This document shows positions 17,675 to 31,344 of a DNA stretch of 64,000 nucleotides, in pieces. Positions within the stretch are counted from its first letter, which is position 1; each line of letters starts with the position of its first letter. The translations under genes and the position numbers were made by a program. The stretch is taken from contig NZ_QICN01000007.1 of assembly GCF_003201205.1 (NCBI RefSeq), positions 1-64,000 of the forward strand, read 5' to 3'. The DNA is from Sinimarinibacterium flocculans. GTDB lineage: Bacteria > Pseudomonadota > Gammaproteobacteria > Nevskiales > Nevskiaceae. A model generated the notes under the pieces. The model saw nothing but the letters and a program-made list of their open reading frames with translations, made no database searches and was not told the DNA's origin.

Positions 17675-18877
17675 CTAGCGCAGCTGCAGCTTCTGCCGTC
17701 GGGGGCCGAGCGTGGCGAGCAGTCCCGCCCAGCCGGGAAACCGGCGCACCAGGTGAAACAGCACCGAGCGGTAGACCTGTCGCCACCAGCGCGGCATGCG
17801 CACCTGCTCGTAGTCGACGCGCCGGCACTGGTGCTCGATGGTGTCGATCAGGCGCCCGCGCAGATCGTCGGCCAGCTCGCGGTCCGAGACGAACAGGTTG
17901 GCCTCGAGGTTGAGCCAGAGGCTGAGCGGGTCGAGATTGCTGGACCCGATGGTCACGCGGTGCCCGTCGATCACCGCGACCTTCGCGTGCAGCGGCCGCT
18001 CGGTGAACTCGTGAATCTCGACGCCGGAGGCGATCAGATATTCGTACAAGGTGCGCGCAGCAAGCTGCGCGTACTTCAGGTCGGGCATGCCCTGCAGGAT
18101 CAGCCGCACCCTCACGCCGCGTCGTGCCGCCAGTCGCAACTGCCGCAGCAGCCGGTAGCCCGGGAAGAAGTACGCGTTGGCGAGGATGATCTCGTCGCGC
18201 GCAGCGCGGATCCACGCCCGGTACATCTGCTCGATGTCGGCGCGGTGGCGCTCGTTGTCGCGGTACACGAAGCGCGCGACGCCGTCCGCACCCGGCGGCT
18301 GCAGCCCCGCGCCGTGCGCGCGACGCCAGCGGCGCCACCACGAAGTCCGCGGCGCGCGAGGCGATTCGCCGCAGACGAAGGCATCGCAGAACGCGCGGAT
18401 CTCGGCGACGACCGGCCCGGTGACGCGCACCGCATAGTCCCGCTTCGAGCGTTCGGAGAACTCGACCTTCTGCCAGTCCTCGAAGTTGATGCCGCCGACG
18501 AAGGCGACCTCGTCGTCGATTACCGCGATCTTGCGGTGCAACCGGCGGAACAGGTTGGTTCGCATCCCCATGACCGTGGGCTGCGGGTCGAACACGCGGA
18601 CCCGCACCCCGGCACTGCGCGGCGCCTCGAGAAAGGCGTCGGTGAGCTGCGGCGATCCGTAGGCGTCGGCGCAGACCTCCACGCGCACACCGCGCCGCGC
18701 CGCGTCGATCAATGCGTCACGCAATGCGCGCCCGATCCCGTCATCGTTCCAGATGAAGGTCTCGATCAGCACCGTCTCGCGCGCGCCGCCGATCGCTTCG
18801 AGGACTGCGGGGAAGAAGGCCTCGCCGTTCTCCAGCAGGGTGAAACGATGACCGGACAGCCAGGGACTGGTCAGCAT
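17675..18877 (-). CDS. clsB: Cardiolipin synthase / phospholipase D family protein (ClsB-type)
   Basis: A 400-residue membrane phospholipid enzyme with two HKD motifs, HRKIAVIDDEVAFVGG and HAKVAVIDGHRVTIGSSN, which form the phosphatidyl-transfer active site. It likely makes cardiolipin. The ATG at 18877 overlaps the stop of the upstream endonuclease-family gene (ATGCTGA), so they are coupled. The pairing matches the E. coli ybhP-clsB arrangement, which favours ClsB over ClsA; no N-terminal transmembrane pair is seen. Confidence 0.87.
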   Translation of the reverse strand: MLTSPWLSGHRFTLLENGEAFFPAVLEAIGGARETVLIETFIWNDDGIGRALRDALIDAARRGVRVEVCADAYGSPQLTDAFLEAPRSAGVRVRVFDPQPTVMGMRTNLFRRLHRKIAVIDDEVAFVGGINFEDWQKVEFSERSKRDYAVRVTGPVVAEIRAFCDAFVCGESPRAPRTSWWRRWRRAHGAGLQPPGADGVARFVYRDNERHRADIEQMYRAWIRAARDEIILANAYFFPGYRLLRQLRLAARRGVRVRLILQGMPDLKYAQLAARTLYEYLIASGVEIHEFTERPLHAKVAVIDGHRVTIGSSNLDPLSLWLNLEANLFVSDRELADDLRGRLIDTIEHQCRRVDYEQVRMPRWWRQVYRSVLFHLVRRFPGWAGLLATLGPRRQKLQLR

Positions 18878-19623
18878 GTCTCGACCTCGCACAGCAGCGC
18901 CGCGTGATCGGACAGGTGCGACCATGGGCGGCGGGTCAGTACGCGCGTCGAGCGCGGTCGCAGCCCGCGCAGGTAGATACGATCCAGCGACAGCAACGGC
19001 CACCTCACCGGAAAGCTGCGCGCGGCGCGCCCGTCACACATGATGAAGGCTTCGGTCATGCGTGCATCGGTGGCGAGCCGGCGATGTGCCCGCTGGCGCC
19101 AGTCGTTGAAATCGCCGGCGACGACCAGCGGTTCCCCCGCCGCGGCCACGCGGTTGGCCAGCGCGGCCAGTGCGCCGAGCTGCTGGCGACGGTGCGCCTC
19201 GCGCAGTCCCAGGTGGACGCAGATGGCATGCAGCGGCCGCGTCAGCCACGGCACGGCGATGCGACAGTGCAGCAGACCGCGGCGCTCGTGGCGCCCCACG
19301 GAGATGTCGTGGTTGTCGTAGGCCTCGATGGGAAAGTGCGACAGCAGTGCGTTGCCGTGATGTCCGTCCTGGTAGACCGCATTGCGACCGTAGGCGTGCG
19401 ACGTCCAGATCGTGTCGGCCAGGAACTCGTACTGCGGCGCCGGCGGCCAGTTCGCATGCCGCCGTGCATGGCCTGCGTGTTCGCCGATGACTTCCTGCAG
19501 GAACACCAGATCGGCGTTCGCCGTGCGGATCGCCTCGCGCAGTTCGTGGAGCACGAACCGCCGGTTGAAGCTGCTGAAGCCCTTGTGCAGGTTGAGGCTG
19601 AGGATGCGGAGCGCATGATCCAT
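18871..19623 (-). CDS. Endonuclease/exonuclease/phosphatase family protein (YbhP-like)
   Basis: A 250-residue member of the metal-dependent EEP fold. Catalytic signatures are in order: LSLNLHKGF, FLQEV (Glu), VVAGDFNDW (Asp, Asn) and SDHAAL (His). The family hydrolyses phosphodiester or phosphate ester bonds; the substrate in this subgroup is not established. Overlap with clsB suggests a lipid-related role rather than DNA repair. No signal peptide is seen. Confidence 0.85.
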   Translation of the reverse strand: MDHALRILSLNLHKGFSSFNRRFVLHELREAIRTANADLVFLQEVIGEHAGHARRHANWPPAPQYEFLADTIWTSHAYGRNAVYQDGHHGNALLSHFPIEAYDNHDISVGRHERRGLLHCRIAVPWLTRPLHAICVHLGLREAHRRQQLGALAALANRVAAAGEPLVVAGDFNDWRQRAHRRLATDARMTEAFIMCDGRAARSFPVRWPLLSLDRIYLRGLRPRSTRVLTRRPWSHLSDHAALLCEVETC

Positions 19624-19726
19624 CGGTTCCGGCCTTGCTGTTGTTGGAGAGGAGCACGGAGTCGGGAGGATGTTGCAGCCTAGCGCGCAGGTGATGAATC
19701 CGCGCTGAGTTGTGCATCATGCGCAC

Positions 19727-20437
19727 ATGGATTCCCTGCATCTCGCCCGCCGCGTACTGCGGTCCCGCTGGCTGCCGCTCGCCGCGTTGCTCGTGATCGT
19801 CTGCGCGCTGGCCGCTGCCTGGCGGTTCACGCCGCTGGGTGACGCCGTCGAACCGCGAGCGCTGGCGCAACGTCTCGAGGCGATCGGTCGCAGCCCGTGG
19901 GCGCCGCTGCTGATCTGCGGCCTGTTCATCGCCGCCAACCTGGTGCTGATCTCGAACATGGCGCTGACCACGGCGACGATCCTTGCACTCGGCGGCGTCA
20001 CGGGCGTGTTCTATGCGTTGCTCGGCAGTCTCGCGGCCGGGCTGGTGGGGTTCTGGATCGGCCGTGGCGTCGGGGCGAAGCGCCTCGAGCGGCTGGACCT
20101 GCCGGGCGTCAAGCCGCTGTCGCGGACGCTGCGGAGCAGCGGCCTGCTCGGTGTCACGGTCCTGCGCATGCTGCCGGTTGCGCCCTACGGCATCGTCAAC
20201 ATCGCCATGGGTGCATTCGAGGTGCGCCTGCACTGGTTCGCGATCGGCACCGTCCTCGGCCTGCTGCCGAGTACGTTCGCGGTCGGCATCGTCGGCGATC
20301 GTGTGCGCAGCATGCTGAGCGACGGCTTCGACGCCGCGGACGTGGGTGTCGTCATCGCGATCATCGTGGCGCTGGCCGCGGTGATCGCGCTGCTGCGGCG
20401 CTGGCTGTCGGCCAGGGCGGCGGCCGGATCGGGCTGA
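19727..20437 (+). CDS. VTT-domain (TVP38/TMEM64, DedA-like) membrane protein
   Basis: A polytopic protein of 236 residues with hydrophobic segments at the N-terminus (LAALLVIVCALAAAW), in the middle (LLICGLFIAANLVLI, ILALGGVTGVFYALLGSLAAG) and at the C-terminus. VLRMLPVAPYGIVNIAMG carries the conserved Pro-rich turn of this family. Members are linked to lipid flipping and envelope homeostasis. It diverges from the clsB pair, consistent with a membrane-lipid theme. The ATG at 19727 was chosen; a GTG at 19712 is also in frame. It converges on glmU six bases away. Confidence 0.82.
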   Translation: MDSLHLARRVLRSRWLPLAALLVIVCALAAAWRFTPLGDAVEPRALAQRLEAIGRSPWAPLLICGLFIAANLVLISNMALTTATILALGGVTGVFYALLGSLAAGLVGFWIGRGVGAKRLERLDLPGVKPLSRTLRSSGLLGVTVLRMLPVAPYGIVNIAMGAFEVRLHWFAIGTVLGLLPSTFAVGIVGDRVRSMLSDGFDAADVGVVIAIIVALAAVIALLRRWLSARAAAGSG

Positions 20438-20443
20438 GAGCGC

Positions 20444-21844
20444 TCAGGCCTTCGGCTTCTTGCGCGGCCGCTGCCAGGACGGATAGGTCTTCTGCTCGCG
20501 CGTGCGACAGACCGTCAGGCCACCGGCCGGCACGTCGCGCACGATCGTCGAGCCCGCTCCCACCGTCGCGCCCTTGCCCACGCGCACCGGCGCAACCAGC
20601 TGGCTGTCGGAGCCGATGAAGGCATCGTCCTCGATCACCGTCCGGTGCTTGTTGGCGCCGTCGTAGTTGCAGAAGATGGTGCCGGCGCCGATGTTGACGC
20701 CGCTGCCGACCTCGCCGTCGCCGAGATACGCGAGGTGGTTGGCCTTGCTGGCACGGCCGACGCGCACGTTCTTGACCTCGACGAAGTTGCCGACATGCAC
20801 CTCGTCGGCGAGCTGCGCCTGCGGGCGCAGGCGCGCGAACGGGCCGATGCGACAGTCGCGTCCGGCGACGGCGTTTTCCAGCACGCTGTGGGCGTCGACG
20901 ATGCTGCCGGCGCCGATGCGCACGTCGCGCAGCACGCAGTAGGGGCCGATGTGCACGCCGTCGCCCAGTTCGACGCGGCCCTCGAACACGCAGCCGACAT
21001 CGACGACGACGTCGCGTCCGTGCACCAGCGTGCCGCGCAGGTCGAAGCGCGACGGATCGGCGAGTGTCAGCCCGGCGCGCAGCAGCGCCTGCGCCTGTGC
21101 CGCCTGGTAACGGCGCTCCATGCGCGCGAGCTGCAGGCGATCGTTCGCCCCCTCGACCTCGTCGGCGCTCGCTGCCGTCACCGTGGCGACCTTCAGCCGG
21201 TCCTTGACGGCGAGCGCGACGACGTCGGTCAGGTAGAACTCGCCCTTCGCATTGTCGTTGCGGATCTTCGACAACCAGGCGCGCAGGCGCTTCGCCGGTG
21301 CGGCGATGAATCCGGTGTTGACCTCGCCGATGCGCTTCTGCCGCACCGTCGCGTCCTTCTCCTCGACGATGCCGGTCACGGCGCCCTGGCGGTTGCGCAG
21401 GATGCGTCCGTAGCCGGTCGGATCGGCGAGCTCGACGGTCAGCACGGCGAGGGTGCGGCGACCGGCGTCCAGCAGTGCCTGCAGCGTCGCCGGTGCGATC
21501 AGCGGCACGTCGCCGTACATCACCAGCACCACGGCAGCGTCGGGCACCTCCGGCATCGCCTGCTGCACGGCATGTGCCGTGCCCTTCTGCTCGGCCTGAT
21601 GGGCCCAGCGCACCCGGGCGGCGCCCGCTGCGTCACGTTCGCACCAGGCCCGTACCTGATCGCCGCCGTGGCCGTGGACGATGTGGATCGCCGCCGCGTC
21701 CAGCGCCTGCGCGGCATCGAGCACGTGCGCCAGCATCGGCCGCCCGCCGACCGCGTGCAGCACCTTGGGCAGCTCGCTGTTCATCCGCGTGCCTTGCCCG
21801 GCGGCGAGCACGATGCAGTGCAGCGGGGCGACGGTCTTAGCCAT
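20444..21844 (-). CDS. glmU: Bifunctional GlmU: GlcN-1-P acetyltransferase / GlcNAc-1-P uridyltransferase
   Basis: A 466-residue enzyme making UDP-GlcNAc, the precursor of peptidoglycan and lipid A. The N-terminal pyrophosphorylase has CIVLAAGQGTRM and the PKVLH loop, and the C-terminal left-handed beta-helix carries hexapeptide repeats ending in NIGAGTIFCNYDGANKH. The ATG at 21844 gives the normal N-terminus. It follows the atp operon on the same strand, 21 bases past its terminator, so it may depend partly on read-through. Confidence 0.96.
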   Translation of the reverse strand: MAKTVAPLHCIVLAAGQGTRMNSELPKVLHAVGGRPMLAHVLDAAQALDAAAIHIVHGHGGDQVRAWCERDAAGAARVRWAHQAEQKGTAHAVQQAMPEVPDAAVVLVMYGDVPLIAPATLQALLDAGRRTLAVLTVELADPTGYGRILRNRQGAVTGIVEEKDATVRQKRIGEVNTGFIAAPAKRLRAWLSKIRNDNAKGEFYLTDVVALAVKDRLKVATVTAASADEVEGANDRLQLARMERRYQAAQAQALLRAGLTLADPSRFDLRGTLVHGRDVVVDVGCVFEGRVELGDGVHIGPYCVLRDVRIGAGSIVDAHSVLENAVAGRDCRIGPFARLRPQAQLADEVHVGNFVEVKNVRVGRASKANHLAYLGDGEVGSGVNIGAGTIFCNYDGANKHRTVIEDDAFIGSDSQLVAPVRVGKGATVGAGSTIVRDVPAGGLTVCRTREQKTYPSWQRPRKKPKA

Positions 21845-21865
21845 GAAAGCGGAACCCTGCAAACG

Positions 21866-21901
21866 AAAAATCCCGCTCATGCTGCCTGAACATGAGCGGG
21901 A
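21866..21901 (-). terminator. Rho-independent terminator of the atp operon
   Basis: An 11-bp perfect stem, TCCCGCTCATG/CATGAGCGGGA (21871-21881 and 21891-21901), with a 9-base loop is followed on the minus strand by five T residues (21866-21870). It lies 21 bases after the atpC stop. Confidence 0.85.
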
Positions 21902-21922
21902 CGGTCATCTTTGCACCGCGGA

Positions 21923-22345
21923 TCAGTGCCCGCGCGGACTCTTCAGCTTCTGCACGAACTGCAAACGCGCGGCCGCTTCGATCAGCTCCTGCTGAGCCCG
22001 GGCCGTATCCATCTCGTCCTTGGCGCCGGCGAGCTTCTCTTCGGCTGCCTGCTTGGCCGCGAGTGCCGCCGCCTCGTCCGCATCCTTGGCGCGCAGCGCG
22101 GTATCGGCGAGCACCGTGACCAGATGCGGCTGGATCTCGAGGATGCCCCCGCCGACGAAGAACTCGAGCTCGGCACCGTCCGGCTGCTGCACGCGCACCG
22201 TCCCCGGCCGCAGCCGGGTCAGCAGCGGCGCGTGACGCGGCGCGATGCCGACATCACCCATCTCCGCCGGCGCGAACACCATCTGGGCTTCGCCCGAATG
22301 GATGTGCCCTTCGGCGGCGACGATGTCTACGTGGATGTTTGCCAT
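21923..22345 (-). CDS. atpC: ATP synthase F1 epsilon subunit
   Basis: A 140-residue central-stalk subunit with the N-terminal beta-sandwich (IHVDIVAAEGHIHSGEAQMV, APLLTRLRPG) and a C-terminal Ala-rich helical hairpin. It links rotation to catalysis and inhibits ATP hydrolysis. It is the last gene of the atpIBEFHAGDC operon and is followed by the terminator. Confidence 0.96.
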   Translation of the reverse strand: MANIHVDIVAAEGHIHSGEAQMVFAPAEMGDVGIAPRHAPLLTRLRPGTVRVQQPDGAELEFFVGGGILEIQPHLVTVLADTALRAKDADEAAALAAKQAAEEKLAGAKDEMDTARAQQELIEAAARLQFVQKLKSPRGH

Positions 22346-22378
22346 CGGATTCCTCGAAAACGTCCGGGTCGGGACCGC

Positions 22379-23782
<1,404 letters not shown>

Positions 23783-23821
23783 TTACTCTCAAGCGGGGTC
23801 CTGCGACCCCGTATAAAAAAT

Positions 23822-24682
23822 TTAGACCGCTGCCGCGCCGCCGACGATTTCCGACAGCTCTTTGGTGATGTTGGCCTGACGCGCCTTGTTGTACTGCAGC
23901 TGCAGCGAGCTGATGATCTTGCCGGCGTTGTCGCTCGCCGACTTCATCGCGACCATGCGCGCCGACTGCTCGCTCGCCATGTTCTCGATCATGCCCTGGT
24001 AGACCTGCGACTCGACGTAGCGCTGCAGCACGTAGTCGAGCAGTTCCGGCGCGGCCGGCTCGTACAGGTAATCCCAGTGATCGAGCAGCTCCTCGCCGCC
24101 GACGGCCTCGATCGGCAGCAGCTGCATCGGCGACGCCCGCTGCGTCATCGTGTTGACGAACTCGTTCGACACCATCACGACGCGGTCGACCTTGCCTTCA
24201 CGGTAGGCATCGGTCACGACCTTGATCAGGCCCAGCAGCTGCTCCAGCGTCGGCTTGTCGCCGAGCTGCGTGGCGGTGGCCAGGACGTTGCCGCCCATGC
24301 GACGGAAGAAGGACACCGCCTTGTTGCCGATGAGGACGAAATCGACCTCGACACCCTTGGCGCGCCACTCCTTGACCTCGCGCACCGTGGTGCGGAACAC
24401 GTTCATGTTCAGGCCGCCGCACAGTCCGCGATCGGACGACACGATGACGTAGGCGATGCGCCTGACCTCGCGCTCGACCGTGAACGGATGCTTGTACTCG
24501 AGATTGGCCTGGGCGAGATGGCCGAGCGTACGGCGGATCTTCTCCGCGTACGGACGGGCCGCCGCCATGCGGTCCTGCGCCTTGCGCATTTTCGACATGG
24601 CGACCTTTTCCATCGCGCGCGTGATCTTCTGCGTGTTCTTCACGCTTTTGATCTTGGTGCGTATTTCCTTGGCGCCGGGCAC
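23822..24682 (-). CDS. atpG: ATP synthase F1 gamma subunit
   Basis: A 286-residue rotor shaft. The N-terminal coiled-coil helix ([20 protein letters not shown], with [11 protein letters not shown] following) and the matching C-terminal helix ([34 protein letters not shown]) form the shaft that turns inside the alpha3beta3 head. Length and both signatures are typical. Confidence 0.96.
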   Translation of the reverse strand: MPGAKEIRTKIKSVKNTQKITRAMEKVAMSKMRKAQDRMAAARPYAEKIRRTLGHLAQANLEYKHPFTVEREVRRIAYVIVSSDRGLCGGLNMNVFRTTVREVKEWRAKGVEVDFVLIGNKAVSFFRRMGGNVLATATQLGDKPTLEQLLGLIKVVTDAYREGKVDRVVMVSNEFVNTMTQRASPMQLLPIEAVGGEELLDHWDYLYEPAAPELLDYVLQRYVESQVYQGMIENMASEQSARMVAMKSASDNAGKIISSLQLQYNKARQANITKELSEIVGGAAAV

Positions 24683-24700
24683 TGTCGAACTCCGAGGTGC

Positions 24701-26239
<1,539 letters not shown>

Positions 26240-26289
26240 ACGAACCGTTTCCTGATAGTCCCCGTGGGGTCTCGCCGTCGGGCGATGTC

Positions 26290-26826
26290 TTACTTTGTGA
26301 GTACCGTCTGCAGGCGGTCGAGCTCGCCGCGCACAGAACCGTCGATGACCAGGTCACCCGCGCGGATCAGCGCACCGGCGATCAGCTCCGGGTCGGTGCT
26401 CCAGCGGATCGCAACCTCACGCTGCAGCCGCTTCTTCACGGCGTCCGCGAGCTGCTGCTGCTGGGCCGTCGGTACCTCCACCGCGGAGGTGATCTCGACG
26501 TCGACGCGTGCCTCGGCTTCCGCACGCAGCTGCTCGAACTGCTCGGCGATGGCCGGCAGCGCCGCCAGCCGGCCGTTCTCGACCAGCAGCCGCACGAGGC
26601 TCACCGCGTCCGCCGGGAGCTTGCCCGACAGGGCCTGGGCCAGCGTCTGTGCAAGCTCGCTGCGCGTGAGCGCCGGATGCCCGATCAGCCGGGCAACGCC
26701 CGGATCGCTGACCAGCGCGGCCAGCGCATCGAGCGCCTCGCTCCAGGGAGCGAACGCCTTGGCGTCGCGCGCGAGTTCGAATACCGCCTTCGCGTAGGGC
26801 CGGGCCAGCGTGCTGAAGTCCGCCAT
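26290..26826 (-). CDS. atpH: ATP synthase F1 delta subunit
   Basis: A 178-residue peripheral-stalk subunit (OSCP homologue). The N-terminal helical bundle starts [20 protein letters not shown] and the C-terminal part ends with the conserved [20 protein letters not shown] segment. It joins the F1 head to the b-subunit stalk. Confidence 0.95.
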   Translation of the reverse strand: MADFSTLARPYAKAVFELARDAKAFAPWSEALDALAALVSDPGVARLIGHPALTRSELAQTLAQALSGKLPADAVSLVRLLVENGRLAALPAIAEQFEQLRAEAEARVDVEITSAVEVPTAQQQQLADAVKKRLQREVAIRWSTDPELIAGALIRAGDLVIDGSVRGELDRLQTVLTK

Positions 26827-26838
26827 GATCTGCGCTCT

Positions 26839-27312
26839 TTAGACCCGGGCGGCGAGATCGTTCAGCACGTCGGCATGCGCCTTCGTGTCGATCTCGCGCT
26901 TGAGGATCTTTGCGGCGCCGACGACGGCGAGTTCGCCGACACGCTTGCGCAGCTCCTCGCGGGCATGGGCGACTTCACGCTCGACGTCCTCGTGCGCCTT
27001 GGCGACGATACGCGCGCCTTCTTCCTGCGCCGTGACCTTGGCCTGCTCGACGATCTGCGCCGCCTGCTTGTTGGCGTTGGCGAGGATGTCCTGCGCCTGC
27101 GTACGCGCGACCTTGAGCTCTTCTTCGCTCTTGGCGGACGCGTCCTGCAGGGCACGCGCACCCTTCTCGGCAGCGGCCAGACCGTCGGCGATCTTCTGCC
27201 GGCGCTCTTCCATGGCCTTGGTGATCGGCGGCCACACGAACTTCATCGTGAACCAGATGAACGCCCCGAAGACGATCATCTGCCCGACGATGGACGGGAT
27301 GCTTGCCTGCAT
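26839..27312 (-). CDS. atpF: ATP synthase Fo b subunit
   Basis: A 157-residue stator subunit with one N-terminal membrane helix ([20 protein letters not shown]) and a long charged coiled coil. It dimerises to form the peripheral stalk between Fo and F1. Only one b-type gene is present, as in E. coli. Confidence 0.95.
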   Translation of the reverse strand: MQASIPSIVGQMIVFGAFIWFTMKFVWPPITKAMEERRQKIADGLAAAEKGARALQDASAKSEEELKVARTQAQDILANANKQAAQIVEQAKVTAQEEGARIVAKAHEDVEREVAHAREELRKRVGELAVVGAAKILKREIDTKAHADVLNDLAARV

Positions 27313-27365
27313 GGGCTAAGCTCCTGAGTGAGAGTGAATCGAGAAACCCGGAATGCTTGCGACGA

Positions 27366-28813
<1,448 letters not shown>

Positions 28814-28850
28814 GGGATCAAGGCGAGGGTGCGCCGCATCAATCCCAAAA

Positions 28851-28880
28851 AGTATAACGGGTGAAAAACCCCTAGATCAA
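28851..28880 (-). promoter_or_regulatory. Sigma70-type promoter of the atp operon
   Basis: On the minus strand, TTGATC (28875-28880) and TATACT (28851-28856) are separated by 18 bases, close to consensus. The -10 ends about 37 bases before the atpI start, in the gap after parB. Confidence 0.65.
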
Positions 28881-28899
28881 CCCGCACCGATGGGTGGGA

Positions 28900-29742
28900 T
28901 CAATTCAACAGGGCCAGCAGACGCTCCAGTTCTTCGTGGCTGCGGAAGCTCACGGTGAGCTTGCCGCGGCCCGAATCGCCCTGGTGGAGGCGCACCGGCA
29001 GGCCGATCTTGGCGCTGATCTGCTTCTCCACCGCCGGCACCCGCGGCTTCCCAGGTTTGGCCTTCGGCGTGCCGCCCTCGGCATGCAGCAGCACCTCGGT
29101 CTGACGCACCGACAGCTGCCGCTCGACGACCAGCCGCGCGAGTGCCGGCTGGCGCGCGCCGGGGGCGCCCAGCAGCACCTTGGCGTGACCGAGGCTCAGC
29201 CGACCGTCGCGCACCAGCGCCTGGACGTCCGCGTCCAGATCCATCAGCCGCAACAGGTTGGTGACGTGCGCCCTGGAACGCCCCACGGCTTCGGCCACCT
29301 TCTCGTGCGTCAGGCCGCACTCCTCGATCAGCTTGTGCAGGGCCTCCGCCTCTTCGAGTGGGTTGAGGTCGGCGCGCTGGATGTTCTCGACCAGTGCCAC
29401 GGCCATGGCGCCGCGCTCGTCGAGTGCGCGCACGACCACCGGCACCGCCTTGAGCCCGGCCAGCTTCGCCGCACGCCAGCGCCGCTCGCCCGCAACGATC
29501 TCGTAGCGGCCGCCGCCTGCGGGACGCACGACGATCGGCTGGACCACCCCCTGGGCGCGGATCGAATCGGCCAGCGCGGCGAGCGCCTCGTCGTCGAAAT
29601 GGCGGCGCGGCTGGTGCTTGCCCGGCTGCAGCGTGTCCACCGACAGCTCGCGCTGCTCATCGGCCGATGTCTCCGTCGGCGCGGAGCCGCTGCTCAGCAG
29701 CGCATCGAGGCCGCGGCCCAGCCCTCTTTTCTTTGCACTCAT
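28900..29742 (-). CDS. parB: Chromosome partitioning protein ParB
   Basis: A 280-residue centromere-binding CTPase. The N-terminus MSAKKRGLGRGLDALL sets the start at 29742, and the ParB/Srx motif (GERRWRAAKLAGLKAVPVVV), the helix-turn-helix (THEKVAEAVGRSRAHVTNLL) and a C-terminal dimerisation tail are in order. It binds parS sites and works with ParA in origin segregation. I saw no parS consensus in the window. It starts 55 bases after the parA stop. Confidence 0.95.
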   Translation of the reverse strand: MSAKKRGLGRGLDALLSSGSAPTETSADEQRELSVDTLQPGKHQPRRHFDDEALAALADSIRAQGVVQPIVVRPAGGGRYEIVAGERRWRAAKLAGLKAVPVVVRALDERGAMAVALVENIQRADLNPLEEAEALHKLIEECGLTHEKVAEAVGRSRAHVTNLLRLMDLDADVQALVRDGRLSLGHAKVLLGAPGARQPALARLVVERQLSVRQTEVLLHAEGGTPKAKPGKPRVPAVEKQISAKIGLPVRLHQGDSGRGKLTVSFRSHEELERLLALLN

Positions 29743-29797
29743 GGGCGTCGCGACGTCCGTTGCCGGGGGGCGGAAACTGCCAACTGGACACTGCTTC

Positions 29798-30586
29798 TCA
29801 TGCACTCAACCTCATCTGTCCGCCGTCGTGCCGGCGCAGCACCTCGCCGGCCAGCGCGAGATACGCCTTGGCCCCCGCCGATGCCGGGTCGTAGACCATG
29901 GCGGGCAGGCCGTGGCTGGGCGCCTCGGCCAGGCGCACGTTGCGCGGGACCAGGGTACGGTAGACCTTGTCGCCGAAGTGCTGGATCAGCTGGTTGGAGA
30001 CGTCGATCGCAAGATTGTTGCGTGGGTCGTACATCGTGCGCAGCAGCCCCTCGACCTCGAGCCGCGGATTGATCACGCGGCGGATTTTCTGGATCGTGTC
30101 CATCAGCGCGGACAGGCCCTCGAGCGCGTAGTACTCGCACTGCATCGGGATCAACACGCCGTCGGCGGCGACCAGCGCGTTCACCGTGAGCTTGGATAGC
30201 GCCGGCGGGCAGTCGAGCACCACGTAGTCGAAGTCGCTGGCGACGTCGGCCAGCGCCGTCTTCAGCGCGAAGTCGCCGACCGCCATGTCGCGCAGCTTGA
30301 TCTCGGCCTCGGTCATGTCGCCATTGGCCGGCAGCAGGGACAGGCCGAGGCTCGGCAGGTCGACGATCACTTCGCGGATCGGCGACTCCTCGAGCAGCAC
30401 GTCGCGCACGGTACGGGCAACCGCGCCCTTGTCGACGCCGACCCCCATCGTCGCATTGCCCTGCGCATCGAGATCGACCAGCAGCACGCGGCGTCTGGTC
30501 GCCGCCAGCGAGGCGGCAAGGTTGATCGCCGTCGTGGTCTTTCCGACGCCGCCCTTCTGGTTTGCAACCGCGATGACGTAGCTCAT
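29798..30586 (-). CDS. parA: Chromosome partitioning ATPase ParA
   Basis: A 262-residue Walker-type ATPase with the deviant Walker A KGGVGKTTTAIN near the N-terminus (about residues 11-22) and DCPPALS downstream. It drives movement of ParB-bound origins. The ATG at 30586 overlaps the rsmG stop by four bases (ATGA), so the pair is coupled. The chromosomal type is supported by its position between rsmG and parB. Confidence 0.96.
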   Translation of the reverse strand: MSYVIAVANQKGGVGKTTTAINLAASLAATRRRVLLVDLDAQGNATMGVGVDKGAVARTVRDVLLEESPIREVIVDLPSLGLSLLPANGDMTEAEIKLRDMAVGDFALKTALADVASDFDYVVLDCPPALSKLTVNALVAADGVLIPMQCEYYALEGLSALMDTIQKIRRVINPRLEVEGLLRTMYDPRNNLAIDVSNQLIQHFGDKVYRTLVPRNVRLAEAPSHGLPAMVYDPASAGAKAYLALAGEVLRRHDGGQMRLSA

Positions 30587-31239
30587 GTCGTGGACTCTGC
30601 AATGACGACGTGCCGCGCCTCGTCGAGGCCCGGCACCTGCAGGCGAAGCGTCTCCCTGATCTGCACCGAGCCCGGCACTGCCGCCAGCTCGGCATCGTCT
30701 AGTTTGCCCTTCATGGCGATCCATTGACCACCGGGCGCGAGCAGATGCCGGGTCAGCGCGAAGAAATCGGCCAGCGCGGAGAACGCCCGGCTGACGATCC
30801 GGTCGTAGGCCGCAGGATGCGGCCAGCGCTCGACGCGGGCCTCGGCCACCTCGACGTTCGCCAGGCCCAGGCTGCGCTGCGCATGCCGCAGGAACCGCGC
30901 CTTCTTGCCGTTGCTGTCGAGCACGGTGACGACCAGCGCCGGCTCGGCGATCGCGAACAGCAGGCCCGGCAGGCCGGCTCCACTGCCGACATCGAGCAAC
31001 CGCGTACCCGCCTGCAGCGTCCGCGCCCGCAGGGCCGGCAAGACCGCCAGCGAGTCGAGCAGGTGACGCACGAGCATCTCGCGCGGATCGCGTATCGCCG
31101 TGAGGTTGTAGGCGCCGTTCCAGCGGACCAGTTCGTCGACATAGCGCAGCATCAGCACCCGCGCGTCGGGGGAAAGCTCCAGGCCGAGGGCGCGCAGGCC
31201 GTCGTCGAGCGGGGCCGACAGCGGGTGTGCGGCACTCAT
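30583..31239 (-). CDS. rsmG: 16S rRNA (guanine527-N7)-methyltransferase RsmG
   Basis: A 218-residue methyltransferase with the SAM-binding LLDVGSGAGLPGLLFAI (about residues 82-98), the SRAFSALADF segment and the RDPREMLVRHLLDSLAVLP region typical of GidB. It modifies G527 of 16S rRNA in the 530 loop. mnmG, its usual upstream partner, is replaced here by a HerA-like ATPase gene. Confidence 0.95.
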   Translation of the reverse strand: MSAAHPLSAPLDDGLRALGLELSPDARVLMLRYVDELVRWNGAYNLTAIRDPREMLVRHLLDSLAVLPALRARTLQAGTRLLDVGSGAGLPGLLFAIAEPALVVTVLDSNGKKARFLRHAQRSLGLANVEVAEARVERWPHPAAYDRIVSRAFSALADFFALTRHLLAPGGQWIAMKGKLDDAELAAVPGSVQIRETLRLQVPGLDEARHVVIAESTT

Positions 31240-31344
31240 CGCGCGGCGCGGGGTGTCGTGGCAGGTGAAGACATGCGCAAGACCGGTCCGGGGCAGGTCC
31301 GAAAAAGGGCGCGCAGTATACGCATGCCCGCCCCCGCGGCCGCC

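Noticed and set aside
28814-31344. parS site or oriC near the par genes
   Set aside because: No TGTTTCACGTGAAACA-like palindrome and no cluster of TTATCCACA boxes were seen.
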